30,719 nt of DNA from Spirochaeta sp. (lineage in GTDB: Bacteria > Spirochaetota > Spirochaetia > DSM-27196 > Alkalispirochaetaceae): positions 1 through 30,719 of the forward strand of contig JAQIBO010000216.1 of the NCBI GenBank assembly GCA_027859055.1, read 5' to 3'. Made by a program: the position numbers and the translations under genes. The notes beneath the pieces were generated by a model. It was not told the DNA's origin, did not search any database, and saw only the letters and a list, made by a program, of their open reading frames with translations. Below are positions 15,444 to 23,396 of the stretch, piece after piece (within the stretch, counting starts at the first letter, position 1; every line of letters begins with the position of its first letter).

Positions 15444-17560
15444 GACTCAGCGGGCGGAAAAAAGCCCATTTCGTCGCGACCGCTCCGTACGAATATCCGC
15501 GCTTCCGCGGATACTTCGATAAATGCCCGGCCAAAATCGGGATTTGCCGCAGAGGTATACGTCAGCCAGTACGTTCCCAGCGGCTTCCGGCGGAAGTCCT
15601 CGACGATCGGAGCTACACCTTGCGGTTCATAGACGTACCGTATCGTTCCCCCGGTTTGCTCCACCAGATATGAGAGTTCCGCATCAGGGGTCCGCTGTTC
15701 CAGCAGAACGATGTGAAACCCGATTTCGTTATTTGAGAGGAACGCTGCCAACTGGTCAATACTGTACTCCTGAAACGCTGTGTCCCCAACACGTCCGTCA
15801 CCGATCAGTACCAGGTTCCGGCGTAATCCGCTCTCCAGCAATTCCGCCGCGGCAACCCGAATAGACCGATCCAGGGCAACCTCGTCAGCGGCAAACAGCT
15901 GGTCCCGCTCGACCAGGGCGCGGGCGGTACGGTCGGCAAACAGATCCGCGCTTGCCGGCCGGCGGGACACCAACGTCGGTTCCCGTCCCGCGACGTACAG
16001 GTCCATCCGGTCGCCGGACGGTAGTACCGATACAAGATCGGAGACTGCCCGGGCGGCATCGTCGGTGTAACTCTGTCCGGATCGCGGCTGGAGAAGAGCA
16101 ACCGTATCAAGGCTGGTCACGACCTGTCCGGCTGATTCCAGTTGAGCGTTGTTTTCCGGACGTCCGTTCTCGGATATGATGAAATTTGCCGTTTCCAGAC
16201 CTACGATCGGGCGCCCGTTGCGATCATGGACCGCGACAAGTACGCCGACCTGGGGAAACGCAGCGGTCACGATCCGCTCAATCCGGACGTCAAGCCCGGC
16301 GTACAGCGTTCCTTCCGGTTCAAAGATCGAAAAGTCGTCGGCGTCGAAATCACTGACGAGCACCCGCCGATTGGCGTCACGAACCGCGGAGGCGACCCGT
16401 TGGCGTTGCTGGTCGTTGATCTCCGCCTCCACCGATTCTCGATCGGGATCAAAGAGCAGCACCCGGTACCCCGCAGTGATCAGCAGGAGTGTCTCATCGT
16501 ACCAGGCGATATCTTCAACAACCGCTCCGCTGATGTCATATTCCGGCCGGTCTTCGGCAGTCAGCGGTAACGGGATTCGCTCCATGTGGTTCCCGGAGGT
16601 GTCAAACAGGTGTAGCGCCGGGCCGCGGTCATCGGTATCTGCGACGTAAACGGTCTCATCGCGGATCGCAATCCCCGTCGGACGCTGAAGACCGGAAAAA
16701 AAGCGCGTTTCCGGGCCAAATGAGAGAGAAAACTCACCATCCGGTGCGAACTTGCTGACTCGCCGAGATCCCCATTCGGTCACGTATACGAAGCCGTCAC
16801 CGTCAATGGCCAGGTATTGGGGACCGAGAAGCTCACCGTCACCGAGCCCCGGGGCACCGATCGTTCCGACGCGCCCGCCGGTATCGTCAAGCACCGCAAT
16901 CTGGTCACGACCGAACTCAGTCACGTACAGGCGGCCCTCTCGCCACTCGACGTCAAACGGTTTGTCCAATCCCGGTAATCCGCCCCGAATCCGCCTCCGA
17001 ATCCGACCGTTCGGTGTGATCCGCAGGACCTCCTGCGTTCCCAGGGAGACGAGAAAAAAATCACCCCCCGGTTCGGCCGCCATTCCTCCGGGGCGCCGGA
17101 ACAATACCGTTTGCCCTCGGGTACCACCCACCTGCTGTGAACGACTGATCTTGAGGTCCGGCGGCAAAAGCGGCAACGTTCCCCGGCGAAATCGGATCTG
17201 TTCCAGTCGGGACAGAAGGTACGCGCCGGCTTCTCCACTTTCGGCGATCACCGACCACTCATCAAGCGCAGCCTCAACGAGGCCGCTGTGGAAGTACGCC
17301 CGCCCCAGCCACTCGCGCGCGCGCAGATCGTCCGGCTTAAATGCAATCGCCCGGGTAAACGCGACGATCGCATCGTTGAAGCGTCCCGCGTGAAACGCCC
17401 GGACACCCCAGCGAAACTCTTCCGCGGCCTCCGCGGCGTCCATATCTATCGCCTGGGCGCTGAGAGAGCCCGCGCCGCCGAACAGCGCGATCATCACCAT
17501 CGCCAGAAGAACGGCGGCGCAGGTTCGACTCACCCCACGGGCCGACGATCGGCGCATCAT
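15440..17560 (-). CDS. Exported TPR / NHL beta-propeller / VWA-like protein
   Basis: A 706-aa secreted or periplasmic protein. It starts with a signal peptide (twin-Met, RRSS, hydrophobic core, ending near LSAQA). Residues about 45-120 are TPR-like (FHAGRFNDAIVAFTRAIAFKPDD). Residues about 140-415 are NHL-type propeller blades, with repeats such as GPQYLAIDGDGFVYVTEWGSRRVSKF and RPTGIAIRDETVYVADTDD read in pieces. Residues about 430-680 resemble a von Willebrand A region preceded by the usual VHDRNGRPIVGLETANFIIS lead-in; the metal-binding DxSxS is replaced by LQPRSGQS (about 493-500), so metal-dependent ligand binding is doubtful. The start overlaps the TPR gene stop by ATGA. It follows surE and the TPR gene; probable role is an envelope scaffold or sensor, not proven. 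Confidence 0.75.
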   Translation of the reverse strand: MMRRSSARGVSRTCAAVLLAMVMIALFGGAGSLSAQAIDMDAAEAAEEFRWGVRAFHAGRFNDAIVAFTRAIAFKPDDLRAREWLGRAYFHSGLVEAALDEWSVIAESGEAGAYLLSRLEQIRFRRGTLPLLPPDLKISRSQQVGGTRGQTVLFRRPGGMAAEPGGDFFLVSLGTQEVLRITPNGRIRRRIRGGLPGLDKPFDVEWREGRLYVTEFGRDQIAVLDDTGGRVGTIGAPGLGDGELLGPQYLAIDGDGFVYVTEWGSRRVSKFAPDGEFSLSFGPETRFFSGLQRPTGIAIRDETVYVADTDDRGPALHLFDTSGNHMERIPLPLTAEDRPEYDISGAVVEDIAWYDETLLLITAGYRVLLFDPDRESVEAEINDQQRQRVASAVRDANRRVLVSDFDADDFSIFEPEGTLYAGLDVRIERIVTAAFPQVGVLVAVHDRNGRPIVGLETANFIISENGRPENNAQLESAGQVVTSLDTVALLQPRSGQSYTDDAARAVSDLVSVLPSGDRMDLYVAGREPTLVSRRPASADLFADRTARALVERDQLFAADEVALDRSIRVAAAELLESGLRRNLVLIGDGRVGDTAFQEYSIDQLAAFLSNNEIGFHIVLLEQRTPDAELSYLVEQTGGTIRYVYEPQGVAPIVEDFRRKPLGTYWLTYTSAANPDFGRAFIEVSAEARIFVRSGRDEMGFFPPAES

Positions 17561-18225
17561 ACGTTCACTCCCGCCGCCTGAAGCAGTTCTTTGTAATGGC
17601 CGACAATTTCCGGATTCCCTCCGGAGATGCGGACCGCCTGCTCGTACAGCACCTTCGCCTGCTGCAAATTGCCGCGCCGACGCTGTACCAGCGCAAGCGA
17701 GTCAAGGTACGCGGCGTTTTTCGGATATCGATTGACCGCCTTCTGACAGTGTTCCAACGCAAGGTCCAGCTGAATCTCGTTTTCCGCCAGGATAAATCCG
17801 AGGGAGTTGCGCGCATTCGCGTTGTCCGGGTCGATTTTCAGCGCCTTTTCCAGGTTGGCAATCGCCGGGGCGGTTTTCCGCTGCGCGTATATCGCATATG
17901 CCAGCGCTGCATACACCTTGGCCGACTCATACCCGTCCTCAAGCAACCGGTTCAACTCAAACTCGGCGAGGCGATAGCGTCCGCTGACCGCGTAGATGTA
18001 CCCCATGATCATGCGACTCTGGTAGATGTGCAGAAAACCGATATCGGAATTGACGACCTGTTCAAGGTATAGAAGTGCCTCATCGTGTTTTTCGAGATGC
18101 GCGTAACACAGTCCGATGTAATAACTCAGCGTCGGCTGTTCCGAGTCCTCGACGTGGACTGAAAGAAACACATCGAGGGCCTGGCGGAACTTTTTCTGAC
18201 GGTACAGTCGAATTCCTTCGTTCAT
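17557..18225 (-). CDS. TPR-repeat protein
   Basis: A 222-aa protein made almost entirely of tetratricopeptide repeats, about five to six, for example ALLYLEQVVNSDIGF, APAIANLEKALKIDPDNANA and NLQQAKVLYEQAVRISGGNP. There is no signal peptide or membrane segment, so it is probably cytoplasmic and mediates protein contacts. The ATG at 18225 overlaps the surE stop by ATGA, and its own stop overlaps the start of the NHL/VWA gene by ATGA, so all three are likely made in step. No specific partner can be named from sequence. Confidence 0.8.
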   Translation of the reverse strand: MNEGIRLYRQKKFRQALDVFLSVHVEDSEQPTLSYYIGLCYAHLEKHDEALLYLEQVVNSDIGFLHIYQSRMIMGYIYAVSGRYRLAEFELNRLLEDGYESAKVYAALAYAIYAQRKTAPAIANLEKALKIDPDNANARNSLGFILAENEIQLDLALEHCQKAVNRYPKNAAYLDSLALVQRRRGNLQQAKVLYEQAVRISGGNPEIVGHYKELLQAAGVNV

Positions 18226-18968
18226 CGTTCCCGTACGAAACCCGAGGTCCGGTAGTGCTCTTCAACGGCGTGATTGATCGGGTTGAGCATCACCGGACTC
18301 ACCGAAATCTGGCCGTCCTCTACGGCGTGCCAGTCGGTGCCACGCTCCAACACCGTCTCAGACGGTTTCCCATCCACAAAATAATAGGTGCCGCCCCGGG
18401 GCGGTTCAAATGGAAGCAGCTTATCGTCGTACAGACGCATCGCCGGAGAGGTGATGGCGACCCCGGTGGGCTCCGGCGTGTTGGGGGCATTGATGTTGAT
18501 AAAGTGATCCGGATTCCACAGCGCGAGCATCTCATCAAGGTGTTTTTCAATAAACCGCGCAACCGGTTCAAAATGAAACGGCGGACGAAACGAGTTCAGT
18601 GACACAGCGATTCCCGGAAGCCCTCTATAGACCGCCTGACGCGCTCCTGCGCACGTACCGGAATAGACGATATCGGAACCGAGGTTGGGACCGATATTGA
18701 TTCCGGAGATAACGAGTTCCGGCGAGACGGGAATGGCGCCGCGGGTTCCCAGAATGACGCAATCCGCCGGAGTGCCGCTGGAGGCGTAGACACCCTCCTC
18801 GATCCGGGTACACCGAATCGGCTCGGAAATGGTAATACTGTTGGAGTACCCGCTTCGCTCTCCGTCGGGCGCCAGCACCCAGACATCGTGATGTTCCGAG
18901 AATACCGTCCGAAGCGCTTCCAGGCCGGGACTGTAGAGTCCGTCATCGTTGGTCAATAGGATCGTCAC
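18222..18968 (-). CDS. surE: 5'/3'-nucleotidase SurE
   Basis: A 248-aa metal-dependent phosphatase acting on nucleoside monophosphates. The signature LLTNDDG lies at the N-terminus, followed by APDGERSGYSNSIT, SSGTPADCVILG, and the SGINIGPNLGSDIVYSGT metal-site loop. The start is taken as GTG at 18968 because the family begins directly before ILLTNDDG; a TTG 12 codons upstream would overlap the promoter. A near-perfect sigma70 promoter puts +1 within a nucleotide of this GTG, so the mRNA is likely leaderless. First gene of the surE-TPR-NHL/VWA unit and divergent from lnt copy 1. Confidence 0.95.
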   Translation of the reverse strand: MTILLTNDDGLYSPGLEALRTVFSEHHDVWVLAPDGERSGYSNSITISEPIRCTRIEEGVYASSGTPADCVILGTRGAIPVSPELVISGINIGPNLGSDIVYSGTCAGARQAVYRGLPGIAVSLNSFRPPFHFEPVARFIEKHLDEMLALWNPDHFININAPNTPEPTGVAITSPAMRLYDDKLLPFEPPRGGTYYFVDGKPSETVLERGTDWHAVEDGQISVSPVMLNPINHAVEEHYRTSGFVRER

Positions 18969-18975
18969 ATTCAGG

Positions 18976-19004
18976 ACTGTAGCACCGCGGTACCCCCGTG
19001 TCAA
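18976..19004 (-). promoter_or_regulatory. Sigma70-like promoter of surE, leaderless arrangement
   Basis: Minus-strand perfect TTGACA (19004-18999), exactly 17-nt spacer, TACAGT (18981-18976), then 7 nt to the GTG at 18968. Predicted +1 is 18968-18969. The -35 sequence overlaps the candidate -35 of the divergent lnt gene. Confidence 0.65.
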
Positions 19005-19026
19005 AGGTCCCAGAACCCGCTATGAT
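18998..19026 (+). promoter_or_regulatory. Candidate promoter of lnt copy 1, leaderless arrangement
   Basis: Plus-strand GTGTCA (18998-19003), 17-nt spacer, TATGAT (19021-19026), then 9 nt to the ATG at 19036. Predicted +1 is about 19033, which is itself a GTG in frame directly before the ATG. Confidence 0.5.
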
Positions 19027-19035
19027 CCCGGGGTG

Positions 19036-20697
19036 ATGTTCGTATTGGTACTCTTTTCATCGGTTCTGTTATCTCTGGCGTTGCCGAACGAGCTCTTTCC
19101 CCGCGGCCTCACGTTGCCCGGGCTGGTTGCTCTCGTTCCGGTATTTCTCGTGGTATTTCGGGCACGCTCCCGCCGCCAGGCGTCTCGATACGGCGCCCTG
19201 TTCGGTGCGATCAGTACTGCCATTGCGAATTACTGGCTCGCGTTTTTTGGCGAGTTCTCGATTTGGACGATCGGTGGCGCCGTTGTCGGATACACCGGCT
19301 ACAACTACATACTGTTCGGATTTCTGTATCACATCTCCCACCGCGACGGCGGAATTCGGCAGAAACAGAATGCTTTGAGACCGTTGTACGTCGCGATCGT
19401 GTGGACCGGATACGAATACCTCAAATCGGTGGGCTTTCTCGGATACCCGTGGGGTCTGATCGGCTACCCGCTTGCAATCAATCTTCATATAGCCCAGATC
19501 GCCGAAATCACCGGTGTCTGGGGCGTTTCGTTTCTTGCGGCCTACGTAAACGCGGCGGTCGCGGAAAGAATTGCAGTGCGTGACCTGTACACCGCGATAC
19601 GTCAGCACCGAAAGCCGGAGCCCCGACAGGTCACGGCGCTGAACGCACTGCAGAGCTCCGTATTTTCGGTTGTCGGACGCCACGGCGTAGCGGCACTGCT
19701 GCTCCTCGCGGTGGCAGGTGGATTCGGCGCCGTTCGGCTGCCGACGATCACCCCGACCGATACGGTGGAAATGCTTCTGGTCCAGCAGAACGTTGACAGC
19801 TGGGTCACCGGCGGGTTCCCCGACGCACTGGACCGGGCGCAACGCATCACCGTCTCCGCGATCCTTGACGACCGGGAGGCCCAACGGCCACCCGTTGACG
19901 CGGTGGTGTGGAGCGAGACGAGCCTCCGCGTGCCATACGACCGGAACGTGGAATTTTATCGCTCGCAACCGGCGGCACTCCCGTTCATTTCGTTTCTCCG
20001 TGCGCTCAACATTCCCCTTGTGACGGGAACGCCGCAACGCGCCGCAAACGGGCGTGACTACCACAACAGCGCGGTGGTCATTCGTCCGGACGGGACGATA
20101 ACGGGAGCCTACGGGAAACAGCAGCTGGTACCGTTTGCCGAGTCGATCCCGTTCTGGAACGTTTCTGCCGTTCAGGATCTGTTTCGCAACGTGATCGGTC
20201 TGTCCGGCACGTGGGTTCCCGGCTCCGGCAGTGTCCCTCTGGAACTGCCGTTACGCGACGGCGGAACCCTTGCTGTCGGCACGCCGATCTGTTTCGAGGA
20301 CGGCTTTGGCTGGGTTCCCCGGGAGATGGTGAACAACGGTGCCGACCTGCTGGTCAATCTGACCAACAACTCGTGGAGCCGTCAGGACTCAGCGCAGACG
20401 CAACACTACGCGGCCGCCCAGTTGCGCACAATTGAACTGCGGACAACCCTGGTGCGTGGCACCAACAGCGGGCTTTCCGGGGTTGTCGACGCTCGGGGAG
20501 TTCTTATCGCGGAGATGCCGATGTTTGAAAGCACCGCGAGACGCGTGACCGTGCCGCTCTACCCGGACACGTGGACGCTCTACCGCGCCTGGGGAGACTG
20601 GCTCGGTGTGGCGATGGTAGCGGGAGCACTTCTTCTGGTGATCGTTCCCGCCGTCTCTACACGCTGGAATCGTCGTCAGGGGCGCCGGCGGCTCTGA
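19036..20697 (+). CDS. lnt: Apolipoprotein N-acyltransferase, copy 1
   Basis: A 553-aa inner-membrane enzyme that adds the third acyl chain to the N-terminal cysteine of lipoproteins. The N-terminal part (about 1-270) has several membrane segments with the family-like YPWGLIGYPLA. The C-terminal part is the nitrilase-like domain with the Glu in VVWSETS (about 294), the Lys in YGKQQLVPF (about 360) and the nucleophile Cys419 in PICFED, so the E-K-C triad is intact; a final membrane helix closes the protein. ATG at 19036 is preferred; GTG at 19033 is in frame and coincides with predicted +1. The frame is open a further 29 codons upstream but that reads through the promoter. A second, diverged copy lies at 24358-26040. 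Confidence 0.92.
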   Translation: MFVLVLFSSVLLSLALPNELFPRGLTLPGLVALVPVFLVVFRARSRRQASRYGALFGAISTAIANYWLAFFGEFSIWTIGGAVVGYTGYNYILFGFLYHISHRDGGIRQKQNALRPLYVAIVWTGYEYLKSVGFLGYPWGLIGYPLAINLHIAQIAEITGVWGVSFLAAYVNAAVAERIAVRDLYTAIRQHRKPEPRQVTALNALQSSVFSVVGRHGVAALLLLAVAGGFGAVRLPTITPTDTVEMLLVQQNVDSWVTGGFPDALDRAQRITVSAILDDREAQRPPVDAVVWSETSLRVPYDRNVEFYRSQPAALPFISFLRALNIPLVTGTPQRAANGRDYHNSAVVIRPDGTITGAYGKQQLVPFAESIPFWNVSAVQDLFRNVIGLSGTWVPGSGSVPLELPLRDGGTLAVGTPICFEDGFGWVPREMVNNGADLLVNLTNNSWSRQDSAQTQHYAAAQLRTIELRTTLVRGTNSGLSGVVDARGVLIAEMPMFESTARRVTVPLYPDTWTLYRAWGDWLGVAMVAGALLLVIVPAVSTRWNRRQGRRRL

Positions 20698-20750
20698 GGG
20701 GATGTGGGTGCGGCGTCGTGCCGGACACCTCCAGGTGGGTGCTCCTACGT

Positions 20751-20774
20751 GTGTGCGCCCTGCCGGGCGCACAC
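20751..20774. repeat. 10-bp perfect hairpin beside the rpmE terminator
   Basis: GTGTGCGCCC (20751-20760), TGCC loop, GGGCGCACAC (20765-20774). It is very stable but is followed by A residues on the plus strand, so it is not a standard intrinsic terminator for lnt. Together with the adjacent hairpin it separates the convergent lnt and rho-rpmE units. Confidence 0.65.
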
Positions 20775-20804
20775 AAAAAAAGACCGGCACACAGGCGCCG
20801 GTCT
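20775..20804 (-). terminator. Intrinsic terminator of rho-rpmE
   Basis: On the minus strand AGACCGGC, an 8-nt loop, GCCGGTCT, then a run of T residues (the A tract at 20775-20781 on the plus strand). It lies 44 bp after the rpmE stop. In the plus direction the same stem is followed by TCTCTC and could also act weakly on lnt copy 1. Confidence 0.85.
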
Positions 20805-20847
20805 TCTCTCAAACGGTAATGGTCGGGCGACGCACTGCCGCCGGAGA

Positions 20848-21093
20848 TCACTCTTTGATGTTGTACTTTCGTCGGAACCGTTCGACCCGCCCGGCGGTAT
20901 CCACCAGCTTTTGCTTACCCGTGTAAAACGGATGTGACGCGCTGGAAATTTCCACATCAAACAGAGGGTACACGTTCCCGTCTTCGTATTTGACCGTTTC
21001 CTTGGTTTGTACAGTGCTGCGTGTCAGGAACATCGTGCCGCTTGCCGTGTCACGAAACACGACCGGTCGGTATTCCGGATGTATGTCTCTCAT
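20848..21093 (-). CDS. rpmE2: Ribosomal protein bL31, type B (zinc-free)
   Basis: An 81-aa large-subunit protein at the subunit interface. It begins MRDIHPEYRPVVFRD and contains TVKYEDGNVYPLFDVEISS and SSASHPFYTGKQKLVDTAGR, all typical of the type B (YkgM-like) form. There are no cysteines, so it lacks the zinc ribbon of type A L31 and does not need zinc. The ATG at 21093 is chosen because the family starts there and GGAGG lies 5-6 nt upstream; the frame is open 14 codons further. It sits 31 bp after rho on the same strand and ends at a strong terminator. Confidence 0.95.
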   Translation of the reverse strand: MRDIHPEYRPVVFRDTASGTMFLTRSTVQTKETVKYEDGNVYPLFDVEISSASHPFYTGKQKLVDTAGRVERFRRKYNIKE

Positions 21094-21124
21094 ATCTGCC
21101 TCCACAGGTATTGGGCCCCGCGCC

Positions 21125-22750
21125 TCATTCGGCACCGGTAGTATTCATCGACTGTAAGAAGTCGGCATTATTCTTGGTTTTGCTCATTTTGTCAATCAAG
21201 AGCTCGATGATCTCGACGTCGTCCATCGGGTTCACCACCTTCCGCAGAACCCACATCTTGCGGAGCTCTTCCTCCGTGAGAAGCAGATCTTCCCGCCGTG
21301 TTCCCGACTTTTTGATGTTGAAAGCCGGGAAGATTCGCCGGTCCGACAGGCGCCGGTCCAGGTTCATCTCCATGTTGCCGGTTCCCTTGAACTCTTCAAA
21401 GATGACCTCGTCCATCCGACTCCCCGTCTCGATCAGCGCGGTTGCCACTATCGTGAGGCTCCCGCCGTCCTCGATATTTCGGGCGGCGCCGAAAAACCGT
21501 TTGGGCCGATGCAGCGCATTCGAATCAACACCACCGGACAGGATCTTTCCCGAAGTCGGTACGGTCTGGTTGTACGCCCGCGCCAGCCGCGTGATCGAGT
21601 CCAAAAGGATCACGACGTCTTTTTTGTGTTCCACGAGACGGCGACTCTTTTCGAGGACCATCTCCGCAACCTGAACGTGACGTTGTGCCTGCTCGTCAAA
21701 GGTGGAGGCGATCACCTCCGCTTTGACGTTGCGATCCATGTCGGTAACCTCTTCCGGTCGTTCATCGATAAGCAGCACGATGAGATACACCTCAGGGTGG
21801 TTCTCGGTAATTGCGTTCGCAATCTTTTGCAGGAAGATCGTTTTACCGGTACGCGGTGGCGAAACGATCAGACCGCGCTGGCCTTTTCCGATCGGACAGA
21901 AGAGGTTGATGATCCGCGTAGACGGATCGTTGTTGCGCGTTTCCATGTCGAGCCGTTCGTCCGGATAGAGCGGCGTCAGGTTATCGAAGGGAATCCGCGT
22001 CTGCGCCACCGTCGGGTGGTCAAAGTTCACACTTTCAACCCGAAGCATCGCGAAAAAGCGCTCACCCTCTTTCGGCGGTCTGATCTGCCCGTATACGGTG
22101 TCACCGGTTTTCAGGTTAAACAACCGGATCTGTGAGGGAGAAATGTAGATGTCGTCAGAACCGGACAAATACGAGTTCTGCGGACTTCGCAGAAACCCGT
22201 AGCCGTCGGGTAAAATCTCCAGCGATCCGTAGGCGTATATCGTTCCGTTGCGTTCAGTATGCGCCTTGAGAACGGCAAAGATGACCTCTTGCTTTTTGAG
22301 AGACAGCAGGTTTTCGCTGGCTATCCCCATATCCGCTGCAAGGTTGCGGAGCAGTTTCATGTTCATCAGCGTCAGTTCGTTGATGCTGAGACTTTTATCA
22401 TCTTTGAGGTGGGAAAAGTCGATTGAAAACGCCTGTTGACCCGTCGCCGGGCGACCGTCGGTGCCGTCATCCCCGTGGGCACGACGATCCTGAACCTCCG
22501 TCGGCACTCGGGAATTGTTCCCGTTACCAGAGCCATCCCCGGGAGGTCCGCTGTTGCCGGCGGTGCGGTCTTTGCCTCGTCCGGCGTTCTGGTCGCCGTT
22601 GTCGTTGTCCTTGACAACCGCTACCCGGACGCGTTTCTTCTTGCCGCCACGCCGATTGCCGCTTCGGTTCGCGTCACCACGATCGTTGTCGTTCCGACCG
22701 TTTTCCTGGCGTGTTGGTGGCTGGTTACTGTTTTCGTCACTGTCTGACAT
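21125..22750 (-). CDS. rho: Transcription termination factor Rho, with disordered N-terminal extension
   Basis: A 541-aa hexameric RNA helicase that ends transcription. The conserved part begins about residue 118 (SLSINELTLMNMKLL), then the RNA-binding cold-shock-like domain (SLEILPDGYGFLRSP; DDIYISPSQIRLF), and the ATPase domain with Walker A PPRTGKTIF (about 297), LIDERPEEVTDM, SITRLARAYN, and the Q/R-loop region VPTSGKILSGGVDSNAL. The first 110 residues are low complexity, rich in Asn, Gly, Asp and Arg with a lysine cluster, and look disordered and RNA-binding. E. coli Rho is 419 aa. The ATG at 22750 has GGAG upstream. Its own promoter and a 106-nt leader with a hairpin precede it; rho is commonly autoregulated. 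Confidence 0.97.
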   Translation of the reverse strand: MSDSDENSNQPPTRQENGRNDNDRGDANRSGNRRGGKKKRVRVAVVKDNDNGDQNAGRGKDRTAGNSGPPGDGSGNGNNSRVPTEVQDRRAHGDDGTDGRPATGQQAFSIDFSHLKDDKSLSINELTLMNMKLLRNLAADMGIASENLLSLKKQEVIFAVLKAHTERNGTIYAYGSLEILPDGYGFLRSPQNSYLSGSDDIYISPSQIRLFNLKTGDTVYGQIRPPKEGERFFAMLRVESVNFDHPTVAQTRIPFDNLTPLYPDERLDMETRNNDPSTRIINLFCPIGKGQRGLIVSPPRTGKTIFLQKIANAITENHPEVYLIVLLIDERPEEVTDMDRNVKAEVIASTFDEQAQRHVQVAEMVLEKSRRLVEHKKDVVILLDSITRLARAYNQTVPTSGKILSGGVDSNALHRPKRFFGAARNIEDGGSLTIVATALIETGSRMDEVIFEEFKGTGNMEMNLDRRLSDRRIFPAFNIKKSGTRREDLLLTEEELRKMWVLRKVVNPMDDVEIIELLIDKMSKTKNNADFLQSMNTTGAE

Positions 22751-22790
22751 GGATTACTCCAATACCAAATTGGTCTGAGAGCACAACATC

Positions 22791-22810
22791 GGCGCTCATT
22801 GAGAAGCGCC
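22791..22810. repeat. Stem-loop in the rho leader
   Basis: GGCGCT (22791-22796) and AGCGCC (22805-22810) around 8 nt. It lies 40 nt before the rho start in the transcribed leader. There is no U-tract, so it is not an intrinsic terminator; it may influence leader folding. Confidence 0.4.
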
Positions 22811-22862
22811 TGAACGTTTGTTGTGATAAGACTCCGGTATGTGCGTTGATTGCAGGTTTAAA

Positions 22863-22891
22863 ACGATATGTCATTATTCATACTGTGTCAA
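22863..22891 (-). promoter_or_regulatory. Sigma70-like promoter of rho
   Basis: Minus-strand perfect TTGACA (22891-22886), 17-nt spacer, TATCGT (22868-22863). Predicted +1 is near 22856, giving a leader of about 106 nt to the rho ATG. This is the longest leader in the window. Confidence 0.6.
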
Positions 22892-22927
22892 GTCGACGGC
22901 GCACTTTACCGTTTGTTCACTCGTTTT

Positions 22928-23359
22928 TCAGCGTTCATTCGGTTCAATAGCGGGAATCGCCTGTCTGCGCAATTCGTCCAGAGGAGCTGAGAAGATATCG
23001 AGGCTCTCGCTGTTTTTGAGCATTTCACACCGGCCTTCAAAGATTACCCCATCGGCGATCCGGACCCGACCGGAACGCACGTTTCCGTAGACGGTGCAAC
23101 CCGGCAGCATTTCCACCTCGTCGTCGGCTTCGATATTCCCATGGACCGTTCCGCCCACAATAATACGCTGCGCCCGAACGTCAGCTTTGACGGTCGCCCC
23201 TTCCTGAATGTACAAAAACCCGCCGGCGTTGATTTCACCCTCGTACTCGCCACTGACGGTCACCGATCCGCTGAATTTCAACGTTCCGGTAAACCGGGTG
23301 CCTTTGCCGAGTCTGCTATCTGTCTGTTCGATCGAACGGGGATCGATATGGTACGCCAT
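22928..23359 (-). CDS. Bactofilin
   Basis: A 143-aa cytoskeletal protein that polymerises without nucleotide into filaments used for cell shape or to localise envelope enzymes. The core (about 18-118) is a run of short beta-helix turns: GTLKFSGSVTVSGEYEGEI, GATVKADVRAQRIIVGGTVHGNI, GCTVYGNVRSGRVRIADG, with flexible charged tails at both ends, as usual for the family. The ATG at 23359 has AGGTGAAAGAGAG upstream. It follows the cyclase-tail gene by 37 bp and belongs to the rpsT-hup-lnt-response regulator run; rho follows from its own promoter. Confidence 0.93.
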   Translation of the reverse strand: MAYHIDPRSIEQTDSRLGKGTRFTGTLKFSGSVTVSGEYEGEINAGGFLYIQEGATVKADVRAQRIIVGGTVHGNIEADDEVEMLPGCTVYGNVRSGRVRIADGVIFEGRCEMLKNSESLDIFSAPLDELRRQAIPAIEPNER

Positions 23360-23396
23360 CGTGTCTCTCTTTCACCTCATACCGGTGCGAATGTGT

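Noticed and set aside
20721..20747. Small CACCT/AGGTG palindrome after lnt copy 1 considered as a terminator
   Set aside because: The stem is only 5 bp and has no U-tract; the adjacent stronger hairpins explain the region better.
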